From NCBI GenBank assembly GCA_964553035.1, contig CAZKJH010000117.1, positions 1 through 11,994 of the forward strand: a stretch of DNA of 11,994 nucleotides, in the 5' to 3' direction. A model generated the notes under the pieces. The model had not been told where the DNA came from, searched no databases, and saw only the letters and a list, made by a program, of their open reading frames with translations. Source of the stretch: JBBQIY01 sp964553035. Lineage in GTDB: Bacteria; Verrucomicrobiota; Kiritimatiellia; RFP12; UBA3636. Positions 1 through 6,334 of the stretch are shown one piece after another (within the stretch, counting starts at the first letter, position 1; each line of letters opens with the position of its first letter). Position numbers and translations under genes: made by a program.

Positions 1-139
1 AAAAATGGCACTAAAACAAGAGGATGCAACATAACGCCGCTCGCAACATAAGTCGTGCTTTGTCGTAAGCTTTGTCGAGCCTCGGCGAAGCCGCCTCAGC
101 CAGCTGCGCGTCGAGGACACCGCGTCTACCAAAGGAGTG

Positions 140-155
140 GGGGTTTTCCAACCCC
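140..155. repeat. Inverted repeat, 6-bp stem (GGGGTT/AACCCC)
   Basis: GGGGTT at 140-145 and AACCCC at 150-155 are perfect complements around the 4-nt loop TTCC. No T-run follows, so it does not look like an intrinsic terminator. It lies 7 bp before a second, stronger hairpin. Two such units side by side in a gene-free stretch resemble REP-type palindromic elements; that reading is inference. Confidence 0.6.
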
Positions 156-162
156 GTCGTGT

Positions 163-182
163 CGGGGACAGGAATGTCCCCG
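163..182. repeat. Inverted repeat, 8-bp stem with GGAA loop
   Basis: CGGGGACA at 163-170 pairs perfectly with TGTCCCCG at 175-182 around the loop GGAA. The GC-rich 8-bp stem would be stable as RNA or cruciform DNA. There is no following poly-T tract. It may be a member of a dispersed intergenic palindrome family, which this single copy cannot prove. Confidence 0.65.
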
Positions 183-229
183 CTCCGTTCTTTGAAACCA
201 CTTTCCAAAAAGCGTCAAGTTGTAGACAA

Positions 230-261
230 GGAGTCAGAATACAGCGGAGTCAGAATACAGC
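230..261. repeat. Perfect 16-bp tandem direct repeat (two copies)
   Basis: The unit GGAGTCAGAATACAGC occurs at 230-245 and again at 246-261 with no mismatch and no spacer. It ends 48 bp before the chosen start codon of the NifA-like gene, so it could be a duplicated binding site in its control region or simply replication slippage. The unit is not palindromic, which makes a dimeric repressor operator less likely. Confidence 0.8.
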
Positions 262-298
262 ATTGATTTTAATCGGTGAGTCATGGTAAATTATGAAC

Positions 299-303
299 AG
301 GAG
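299..303 (+). promoter_or_regulatory. Ribosome binding site that decides the activator start
   Basis: AGGAG ends 6 nt before the ATG at 310, a near-ideal Shine-Dalgarno arrangement. It lies inside the reading frame that would begin at 283, which argues for the shorter 511-residue protein. Confidence 0.7.
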
Positions 304-309
304 TCCACA

Positions 310-1845
310 ATGGATTGTAAATCATCACTCGAAATCCGAGTCATCAAAGAAATCAGCACCGCTATCGTTCACGAGCACGATGCCAAGAAGCTCTTGGAGA
401 AGGTTCTTACGGTGTTGAATTGTGAGATGGGAATGTTACGGGGTACGTTCACCATCCGGCAGGGGGACACGCTGGTGATCGAGACGTCGCAGGGGTTGGG
501 AGACGGCGGCAAGACGCGTGGGAAATACCGCGTTGGCGAGGGTGTAACCGGTCGTGTTGCGGAAACGGGCATTCCTGAAATCGTTCCAGATATCAGCAAG
601 GACAAGCGTTTTCTCAACAGGACCGGGGCCCGCAACGGCCAGGAACAGGTGGCATTCATCTGCGTCCCGATTTTCCGTCTCGATGAGGTGATTGGAACCT
701 TGAGCATTGATCGGGCGATCGATGCTGAGACCGATTTGGAGCGCGACTCCGCGCTGCTGGAAATTGTAGGCAACATCACGGCGGATGCGGTGTGCGTATG
801 CCTCAGCGATCAAGAGGAGCGGCAGGCTCTGTTGAAAGAGAACCAGAAGCTGCGTGACATGTTGACTTCAGACCACGGAGAGCTGGTGGGCAACTGCAGG
901 GCGATGCAGCAGATCTACGCTCAGGTCCGGCAGGTGGCTCCCTCTGATGCGACGGTTCTGATCCGGGGGGCGACTGGCACGGGCAAGGAGCTCATCGCCC
1001 GTGCGATAGTTAACCTGTCGCCGAGGAAGAATAAGCCGTTTGTCACGCTCAACTGCGCCGCCTTGCCTGAAGCACTCGTGGAGAGTGAGTTGTTCGGACA
1101 CGAAAAGGGATCCTTCACGGGTGCCGCCACCAGACGGATCGGGCGGGCCGAGTCCGCAGACGGAGGAACCCTGTTTCTCGACGAAATCGGTGATATGACG
1201 CTTCAGATGCAGGTCAAGCTCTTGCGTTTCATACAGGAACGGACTTTCAGCCGAGTCGGTAGCAACGAAGAATTGCGTTCCAATGTGAGGTTTCTTGCCG
1301 CCACCAGCATGAATCTCGAGGACATGATGGAACGGAAGCTGTTCCGGGAAGATCTCTACTACCGGTTGAACATTTTCCCGATCGTGATGCCCGACCTTGC
1401 CAAGCGCAGGAGCGATATTATCCTTCTCTCCGAGCATTTCATCGAAAAAATGAATCTGAAGTACGACAAGAAGGTCGTGCGTCTGTCGACGCCGACCATC
1501 AACATGCTGATGGAATATCATTGGCCCGGTAATGTCCGCGAACTCGAGAACTGCATTGAGCGGGCCGTGCTCACCGCCACGGACGACTGCATCCATGCCT
1601 ACAATCTTCCGCAGTCGCTGCAGACGGGCACAGAAACCGACAGCAACTTGACGACTCCCGAGGGCAACGCTTCGATGGACGTCTTGGTGGCCAGCTACGA
1701 ACGTGAATTGCTTGTCGAGGCGCTGAAGCGCAATAACGGCAACATGTCTGCGACGGGCCGCGAGCTTGGCATTTCTCCCCGTATGATGCACTACCGGATC
1801 AATAAGTTCGGGATTAATACGGAATGGTACGTTTTGAAAAGCTAA
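310..1845 (+). CDS. NifA-like sigma-54-dependent transcriptional activator
   Basis: This is a bacterial enhancer-binding protein of 511 residues that would hydrolyse ATP to open promoters held by sigma-54 RNA polymerase. Its three domains are an N-terminal GAF sensor (about residues 10-165), a central AAA+ domain (about 190-430) and a C-terminal Fis-type helix-turn-helix (about 475-502). Visible motifs are Walker A GATGTGKE (220-227), the sigma-54 contact loop as GSFTGA (267-272) rather than the usual GAFTGA, Walker B ending in D291-E292, and the FREDLYYRLN arginine-finger region (about 345-354). The HTH (LGISPRMMHYRINKFGI) resembles that of NifA. Two cysteines, C415 and C427, are spaced C-X11-C as in oxygen-sensitive NifA, but the downstream C-X4-C pair is missing. 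I chose the ATG at 310 because AGGAG at 299-303 is ideally placed; the in-frame ATG at 283 has no good site. No nif gene is nearby, so its regulon is unknown. Confidence 0.9.
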   Translation: MDCKSSLEIRVIKEISTAIVHEHDAKKLLEKVLTVLNCEMGMLRGTFTIRQGDTLVIETSQGLGDGGKTRGKYRVGEGVTGRVAETGIPEIVPDISKDKRFLNRTGARNGQEQVAFICVPIFRLDEVIGTLSIDRAIDAETDLERDSALLEIVGNITADAVCVCLSDQEERQALLKENQKLRDMLTSDHGELVGNCRAMQQIYAQVRQVAPSDATVLIRGATGTGKELIARAIVNLSPRKNKPFVTLNCAALPEALVESELFGHEKGSFTGAATRRIGRAESADGGTLFLDEIGDMTLQMQVKLLRFIQERTFSRVGSNEELRSNVRFLAATSMNLEDMMERKLFREDLYYRLNIFPIVMPDLAKRRSDIILLSEHFIEKMNLKYDKKVVRLSTPTINMLMEYHWPGNVRELENCIERAVLTATDDCIHAYNLPQSLQTGTETDSNLTTPEGNASMDVLVASYERELLVEALKRNNGNMSATGRELGISPRMMHYRINKFGINTEWYVLKS

Positions 1846-1885
1846 CAGAAAACAAGCGATGCTACTTTGGTTGTACGGCATCATG

Positions 1886-1909
1886 AGCCTGCATTTTTCA
1901 AATCAGGCT
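1886..1909. terminator. Weak hairpin between convergent genes, possible terminator
   Basis: AGCCTG at 1886-1891 pairs with CAGGCT at 1904-1909 across a 12-nt loop. It sits in the convergence zone between the activator (stop at 1845) and the BatA-like gene (stop codon at 1898-1900, inside the loop). The stem is short and neither strand has a clean T-run after it, so it is a marginal bidirectional terminator candidate, listed mainly because of its position. Confidence 0.3.
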
Positions 1910-2932
1910 TCTGCGGGATTTTGTGGTGAGGATGAGTGCGAGGACAATAGCGATCAGGCCGGGAATGAGGAAGCTCAGAAAATACTCCTTGTATCGGGAA
2001 TAGACGGTCGCGTCGATCGAGGTTTTTTGCAGTTTGTTTATCTCATCGAGGGCTCGTTCCAACGCATCTTTGTTCATCACATTGAAGTAAAGGCCGCCAG
2101 TTTCCTGGGCAATTCGCTTTAGCGCAGCTTCATCAATTCGGACTTCCATTTTGCCGATAAATTCGCGACCGAACATATCCTTGCCAATAGCATCTGCGTA
2201 TCCAGTTGTGCCCACGCCGATGGTGTAGACTTTCACGCCCTGTTGCTTCGCCAAAGCAGTGGCTTGTTCGGGAGTGATGATTCCTGCGTTACTTTCGCCG
2301 TCGCTAAGAAAGACGACGATACGAGATTCGACGTTGGTAACGGAAGCTAATCGTGCGCAGGCCATGGCGAGGCCATCACCAATGGCGGTCATACTCTCCA
2401 TTTGATCCGCAGGTTCCCCGTCTTGTCCGGGAACTTTCACCGCAGATAGCACATGCAGAAGGGCGGTGTGGTCGAGGGTGAGGGGACAGCGTGTTGTGGC
2501 GTAACCACCGAAGGCGACAAGACCGATGAGATCATCCGGTCTTTGCTTCACGAAATTGGCGAAGGTCTCTTTCACGACATCCAGTCGCGTTTTGCGTTCG
2601 GAGGGCGGTGCGCCGGGCTTCGAAAAGTCGAGGGCCATCATCGATCCTGAAATGTCCACGGTCATTTCAATTGCGATGGCTTCGGTGGACTTTCGTGATT
2701 TCGACAGCATGGACTGCGGTCTTGCTGCAGCAACAATCAGCGCAGCGGAGCCCACTGCTAGAAGAAGAGGCGGGAGTGCATTGATCCGCTGTCGCCACGT
2801 GATGGAAGTGGGAACCATCGACAGTGCTGGAAACGGTAGTGCCTGACTTTTTGAATGACGTAACATTCTGTAGACCGCGTAGACCCACGGGAGAAAAAGT
2901 AAAAAGGCTAGGGGAGTTGCAAATTGCATCAT
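1898..2932 (-). CDS. batA: BatA-like VWA-domain membrane protein
   Basis: This is a von Willebrand factor A domain protein of 344 residues, the usual BatA length. It has hydrophobic segments near the N-terminus (about 7-24 and 53-70), a VWA domain from about 88 to 290, and a C-terminal membrane helix (about 318-336). This is the BatA/BatB topology, with the VWA domain held at the membrane between helices. The metal-ion-dependent adhesion site is complete: DISGS gives D93, S95 and S97, with T182 and D211 (in SDGESN) completing it. The start codon overlaps the stop of the upstream BatD-like gene as ATGA, which implies translational coupling. Bat proteins are linked to stress tolerance or assembly of membrane complexes in Bacteroides, Leptospira and Francisella, but their biochemical role is poorly defined. 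The symbol rests on family resemblance; BatB is the main alternative. Confidence 0.8.
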   Translation of the reverse strand: MMQFATPLAFLLFLPWVYAVYRMLRHSKSQALPFPALSMVPTSITWRQRINALPPLLLAVGSAALIVAAARPQSMLSKSRKSTEAIAIEMTVDISGSMMALDFSKPGAPPSERKTRLDVVKETFANFVKQRPDDLIGLVAFGGYATTRCPLTLDHTALLHVLSAVKVPGQDGEPADQMESMTAIGDGLAMACARLASVTNVESRIVVFLSDGESNAGIITPEQATALAKQQGVKVYTIGVGTTGYADAIGKDMFGREFIGKMEVRIDEAALKRIAQETGGLYFNVMNKDALERALDEINKLQKTSIDATVYSRYKEYFLSFLIPGLIAIVLALILTTKSRRSLI

Positions 2933-3921
2933 CGGGCACTCTCCTTTCTTGTGTGGAGGGGCGTCGTTAGTGCGTCTATTTCAATGTAGGATTTCGCCTT
3001 CGTTGTCGCTTCTGCGGCAGACGATACAGAAGCTTCTACCCCTGCGAATTTAATAAGATCGGCCGCTGTAAGAAAGTTTTTCAGCTCGGCGATCGAGGTG
3101 GAGTCGAATTCACTGTGGTCGGCTGCGGCGGCGAGGAATTCTTCGGTTGTCTGCTCGGGAGCGCGAATGCCGTATCGTCTTTCGATGTAGCGGCGCACGA
3201 CCATGGTCAGCTCGATATAAAAGTCTTTAAATAATCCTTTTTCAGGCAACTTGCGGCCTATAAGGAGAATTAATTCCCTGAGGGCGCGTTCGCTCGGTGT
3301 CATTCTGCGAATCTTACGATGGAGTTTTATTATAGAGATGATATAAACGAGGAGTGCGATAACGAGGAGACCGAGGGTAGTGAGTCCGATGTATTTCGGA
3401 ACATCTTTGAACGAAGGTCTAATGTATTTATTTTTGAGGTCGGTTGAAACCGAGGTGGGTTGTCCATCGGCGGAAGTTGGCCCTTCGATTGTGACCATTT
3501 CGGTTGGGAACCAGCTCGAAATGGGAGGGTGTGATGAGGTGTCTTCGATGGAAACCGGAATGGGTTTAATTCGGTATGCCTTTGCGCCGGCAATGGGAAC
3601 AATCCTGTAGTGGTAGGTTGTTCCGCTTATGGCATCCGATCCGCCACCTGTTGTGAAAGATCCTGCAAGGGTGAAGCCGTCAAATCGATCTGAGATATCC
3701 GGTGGGATCTTGGCGCTAATACCTTCGGGAGCGTTGAGCACAAGTGAGACTTCGTTATCCGCAGCGAGATCAACGGAGGGTGGATCGACGGTGAGCTTGA
3801 GTGTCACCTCATTTTTAGAAAAGGTTTTGGTGAGTGGATCGGCCCATGCTGTAGAGGCGAGGCACATTGCACACGCGAGCGCGGTGCAGGTAAGGCGTTG
3901 AGCCGGGATAAGGGATCGCAT
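2929..3921 (-). CDS. BatD-like secreted-domain and membrane-helix protein
   Basis: With the ATG at 3921 this is a 330-residue protein. It starts with a clear signal peptide (residues 1-27, cleavage after AWA), followed by an extracytoplasmic beta-rich region (about 28-175), one membrane helix (about 178-200) and a cytoplasmic helical domain. That last domain carries the FKDFYIELTMVVRRYIERRYGI...TTEEFL pattern typical of BatD and DUF4381 C-termini. The reading frame stays open upstream to a TTG at 4071, but that codon lies within the predicted promoter (4062-4090) and the extension would bury the signal peptide, so I reject it. ATGs at 3945, 3987 and 4014 remain possible; none has a strong ribosome binding site, nor does the chosen one. 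Its stop overlaps the BatA-like start, so the two proteins probably act together. No MoxR ATPase or DUF58 gene, the usual partners, is in the window. Confidence 0.7.
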   Translation of the reverse strand: MRSLIPAQRLTCTALACAMCLASTAWADPLTKTFSKNEVTLKLTVDPPSVDLAADNEVSLVLNAPEGISAKIPPDISDRFDGFTLAGSFTTGGGSDAISGTTYHYRIVPIAGAKAYRIKPIPVSIEDTSSHPPISSWFPTEMVTIEGPTSADGQPTSVSTDLKNKYIRPSFKDVPKYIGLTTLGLLVIALLVYIISIIKLHRKIRRMTPSERALRELILLIGRKLPEKGLFKDFYIELTMVVRRYIERRYGIRAPEQTTEEFLAAAADHSEFDSTSIAELKNFLTAADLIKFAGVEASVSSAAEATTKAKSYIEIDALTTPLHTRKESAR

Positions 3922-4061
3922 TTTAATTCTTACGAATGAGTTCATAAATAATGTGGCATCATCTAGCTTTAGGTTTAGAGGTTTCATCGTAAGGCGGAGT
4001 TCTCCCTGTTCCATTAACAAGACGGTTTCAGAAAGGCACTTGTTGATCGAAATTGCTTTTA

Positions 4062-4090
4062 AATATATCAAAATTACCTTAAACCTTCAA
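4062..4090 (-). promoter_or_regulatory. Sigma-70-type promoter for the bat-like operon
   Basis: On the minus strand TTGAAG (plus positions 4085-4090) and TATATT (4062-4067) are separated by exactly 17 bp, matching the -35 and -10 consensus at 4/6 and 5/6. Transcription would start near 4055, leaving about 130 nt of leader before the ATG at 3921 and excluding the TTG at 4071 as a start codon. Confidence 0.5.
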
Positions 4091-4098
4091 GTTGTGGG

Positions 4099-4127
4099 TT
4101 GCAAAAAAAACTGTAGTCCGATAGAAT
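4099..4127 (+). promoter_or_regulatory. Sigma-70-type promoter for the PAS-domain gene
   Basis: TTGCAA at 4099-4104 and TAGAAT at 4122-4127 lie 17 bp apart, matching the -35 and -10 consensus at 4/6 and 5/6. The start point would be near 4134, giving an untranslated leader of about 86 nt that includes the 4189-4207 inverted repeat. Its -35 box is only 8 bp from the -35 box of the divergent bat promoter. Confidence 0.5.
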
Positions 4128-4188
4128 AGCACCAGTAAAAGAGTGTACAACTCGCGATGATCTTTTTTTCCATTTGACCCTGACATTA

Positions 4189-4207
4189 ACTCCAGAAAAT
4201 CTGGAGT
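4189..4207 (+). promoter_or_regulatory. Leader hairpin or operator overlapping the PAS gene ribosome binding site
   Basis: ACTCCAGA at 4189-4196 and TCTGGAGT at 4200-4207 form a perfect 8-bp inverted repeat with an AAA loop. The right arm contains a GGAG (4203-4206). A second GGAG (4208-4211) lies immediately after the stem, 8 nt before the ATG at 4220. As RNA, the hairpin would sequester the first site and crowd the second; as DNA, the symmetry could be a repressor operator. The sequence cannot separate these. Confidence 0.55.
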
Positions 4208-4219
4208 GGAGACGATTAC

Positions 4220-5347
4220 ATGAACAAATCAAGCACCATGCGGATCGACTTGATACCTGATATTTCCGATGTGCCGCTTTCTGAAAAACCGAAGGCATCG
4301 TTCGTTTCCGTTGGAGGTGGCACGGCACCCCGCAGGATCTCGCCCTCTGCGCAAGCTCCGGGTCATGGCGGATACGGCGAACTTTTTCAGAATATTTATG
4401 ATGCTGGAATCGTGACCGATCTTCATGGACGTATTCGAGATGTCAACAGCCGCGCGATTGATTCTTTTGGCCATTCTCCCGACGAGTTCTCCCACCTCAA
4501 CATCGAAGACATCATTGCAGGTGCCGATGATGAGCTGATTCGGACCTTGTACGAAAACATTCAGAACGAGTGCTTCACGCTGATGCAGGCTTATTGCATC
4601 CGTGCCGACGGTTCTGCATTTCCCGCCGAGGTGGCGGTCAGCCAGATGCGACTTTCCACTCCGCATCTTTGTTTTTTTGTGCGGGATGAAACGCTTCGGC
4701 GACAGGCCGATGAAATGTTGAGAACAGAGCATAACGCCCTCCAAAACGCCAGTGATGCCATCGTCGTCATCGACATGAGTGCGCGAATTGAGTATGCCAA
4801 CCCCGCAACTGCTCGGATTTGGGGCTACCCCACGTCAGCCGATCTTGTTGGCAAACCCCTTGGCAAGCTTTTGATGAACGAATCGGATGGTCAGGAGATT
4901 GTTTCTTCTCTGACTGGTGAGCATTTTATGACGAGCGGTATTGCGGTTGCGCTTCGACATGATGGCGAACCATTTCGCGTGAATATCCGAGCGGCGTGTA
5001 ATCGCGATTCGGATGGCAATGTAGTTGGAGCGGTGCTCTCTTTTTCGGATCTGACGGAGCGTGACCGTGTGCTAAGCGCTGAGCGCGATGCGATTCGGTT
5101 CCGCGACACTTTACAGCGCCTCGACGAATTTCGGAATGTACTGAAATGTGGGTTGGGTGAAATAACGACGTTGATCACCGACTTCATGCACGCCAAGATT
5201 GTCGCTGATGAAGGCATCAAGAAACGCATCCTGAGTGCCTCGGATGCCTGCACTGGGCTGAATGCCGTTTTGGTGGATATCGAAGAACTCATTACTGGTG
5301 CAGTGAATGAGAAGAAGAATGAGGCTACGATTACTGTGGATGAGTGA
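4220..5347 (+). CDS. Double-PAS sensor protein without a visible output domain
   Basis: This is a soluble protein of 375 residues with no signal peptide or membrane helix. After a disordered N-terminus (1-50, rich in Pro, Ser and Gly) come two PAS domains. The first spans about 52-160 (IVTDLHGRIRDVNSRAIDSFG); the second about 163-282 (IVVIDMSARIEYANPATARIWGY), ending in the VLSFSDLTERD pattern typical before a signalling helix. The last 90 residues are helical and end in LVDIEELITG. They recall a dimerisation helix pair but show no H-E/D phospho-acceptor box, and no ATPase, GGDEF, EAL or HTH domain follows. It therefore senses something, possibly a small molecule or redox state, but how it signals is not evident. 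It may act by protein contact or be a truncated kinase relative. It leads a same-strand set with the phosphatidyltransferase and cmk. The start is supported by GGAG at 4208-4211. Confidence 0.75.
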   Translation: MNKSSTMRIDLIPDISDVPLSEKPKASFVSVGGGTAPRRISPSAQAPGHGGYGELFQNIYDAGIVTDLHGRIRDVNSRAIDSFGHSPDEFSHLNIEDIIAGADDELIRTLYENIQNECFTLMQAYCIRADGSAFPAEVAVSQMRLSTPHLCFFVRDETLRRQADEMLRTEHNALQNASDAIVVIDMSARIEYANPATARIWGYPTSADLVGKPLGKLLMNESDGQEIVSSLTGEHFMTSGIAVALRHDGEPFRVNIRAACNRDSDGNVVGAVLSFSDLTERDRVLSAERDAIRFRDTLQRLDEFRNVLKCGLGEITTLITDFMHAKIVADEGIKKRILSASDACTGLNAVLVDIEELITGAVNEKKNEATITVDE

Positions 5348-5425
5348 TGTGTTTTTGCGTTCTTGCTATGTAAGATGTTCATGGGCATCGTTGGCAAGTC
5401 CAGAATTGTTGAATAAGGTAAGGTA

Positions 5426-6262
5426 ATGGCCAATACACGATATCAGGATACGGTAAAGCAGGACGAATGTGCGTTGACGACCGAAATTATTGGACGTCGC
5501 ATTGCCTATCCTTTTGCGCTTTTCGCCAAGCGTATTGGGTTTTCAGCCAATGCTGTGACGGTGATCGCGGGTCTCTCGTGGATGCTTGCGATACCCCTCG
5601 TCGTTTTAGCGGGTGCCGTTACCGGTAGCGGATCAAAAGGGCTGGGGCTCCTGCTCTGGTTTACGTGCGGATTTCTCTGGAATGCGGGTTATATCCTTGA
5701 TATAGCGGATGGCAGCCTCGCTCGAATGACGGGGACTGCCACACGACGTGGCTTTTACTTAGACCACGTCTTTCATCTGCTTTCCAAACCTGCATTTTTA
5801 GCTTCTATCGGAATGGGACTCTACCTTTCACACGCTGGCGGAGTCGGGTTGTTGCTATTGGCGATTCTCTCTATTCCCGCGAACTGGAGTGCCACGGCCA
5901 GTGCCGTTGAGCATGTTCTCTGCGAAACGTTTGGAAAAAGGACGCTGCCGGAATTGCCGTATGATTCCCATGCCTTTCGGAAGCTGTGGCTTGGTGTCAC
6001 CGACATGAACAGTCCGGGAAGTGAGAAAGCATTGGCTCCGATACGACTTCTTAAGACGCTTGCTACAGAAGTGTTCAGCTACTACGGCCAGTTTTCTTTT
6101 TTTAGCTTTACCGTACTCATTGATCTTGTCGTTTCGAGATTCTCCACCGCCATTATGCCAGTAACATCGGCTTGCTTTATCCTCGTGACAAGTGTTCTCG
6201 TATTAAGAATTCCCTTTCGCGTCATTCGCGAATACAAGAGAATTGCGGCTTCAGATCGGTGA
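5426..6262 (+). CDS. CDP-alcohol phosphatidyltransferase family protein, altered motif
   Basis: This is a 278-residue integral membrane protein with several hydrophobic helices (for example about 42-64, 72-91, 118-150 and 205-255). Family members transfer a phosphoryl-alcohol group from a CDP-linked donor to an alcohol acceptor, releasing CMP at the membrane. The signature D-x2-D-G-x2-A-R-x8-G-x3-D-x3-D is present at 92-117 with correct spacing: D92, D95, G96, A99, R100, G109 and D113. The final aspartate, thought to be the catalytic base, is histidine (H117, codon CAT). Either the enzyme has changed chemistry or it is inactive; the rest of the motif and the frame are intact. The substrate cannot be told from sequence. 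A tandem AAGG-type ribosome binding site (5415-5423) precedes the ATG. It lies 78 bp after the PAS gene and 72 bp before cmk, with no promoter I trust in the 78-bp gap. Confidence 0.8.
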   Translation: MANTRYQDTVKQDECALTTEIIGRRIAYPFALFAKRIGFSANAVTVIAGLSWMLAIPLVVLAGAVTGSGSKGLGLLLWFTCGFLWNAGYILDIADGSLARMTGTATRRGFYLDHVFHLLSKPAFLASIGMGLYLSHAGGVGLLLLAILSIPANWSATASAVEHVLCETFGKRTLPELPYDSHAFRKLWLGVTDMNSPGSEKALAPIRLLKTLATEVFSYYGQFSFFSFTVLIDLVVSRFSTAIMPVTSACFILVTSVLVLRIPFRVIREYKRIAASDR

Positions 6263-6334
6263 TATGTTTTTCTTGCCCCGAGTTGGGCATAAACGGTACT
6301 ATTAGCTCTAAACAACCTAATTTAAGGAATTGAG

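Larger units (their letters stand above)
1..309. other. Non-coding leader upstream of the NifA-like gene
   Basis: I see no convincing gene here. Short open frames exist on both strands, but they are low-complexity, have no ribosome binding site and match no family I recognise. The stretch holds two compact inverted repeats (140-155 and 163-182) and a perfect 16-bp tandem duplication (230-261), just before the activator gene. This combination looks like a dispersed palindromic repeat insertion, with the activator's own promoter somewhere downstream. I could not identify a convincing -35/-10 pair, nor a -24/-12 pair. Confidence 0.5.

Noticed and set aside
6..20. TGGCAC word resembling the -24 element of a sigma-54 promoter
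   Set aside because: The required GC of the -12 element is absent at the correct spacing (CAAG is found instead of TTGC).
283..309. Earlier in-frame ATG for the NifA-like gene
   Set aside because: It has no well-placed ribosome binding site, whereas AGGAG at 299-303 fits the ATG at 310.
868..1884. Long minus-strand open frame (338 codons) opposite the activator gene
   Set aside because: It is the antisense shadow of a gene with clear domain motifs. Its product has no recognisable motif, and it has no plausible ribosome binding site.
3922..4071. N-terminal extension of the BatD-like protein from a TTG at 4071
   Set aside because: It would bury a clean signal peptide, and the codon lies within the predicted promoter, upstream of the likely transcription start.
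5391..5419. TTGGCA as a -35 box for the phosphatidyltransferase gene
   Set aside because: At 17-bp spacing the -10 position reads TAAGGT, only 3/6 to consensus and overlapping the ribosome binding site.
6272..6290. TGCCC/GGGCA inverted repeat before cmk as a terminator
   Set aside because: The stem has only five pairs and no T-run follows, and it lies within a probable transcription unit.
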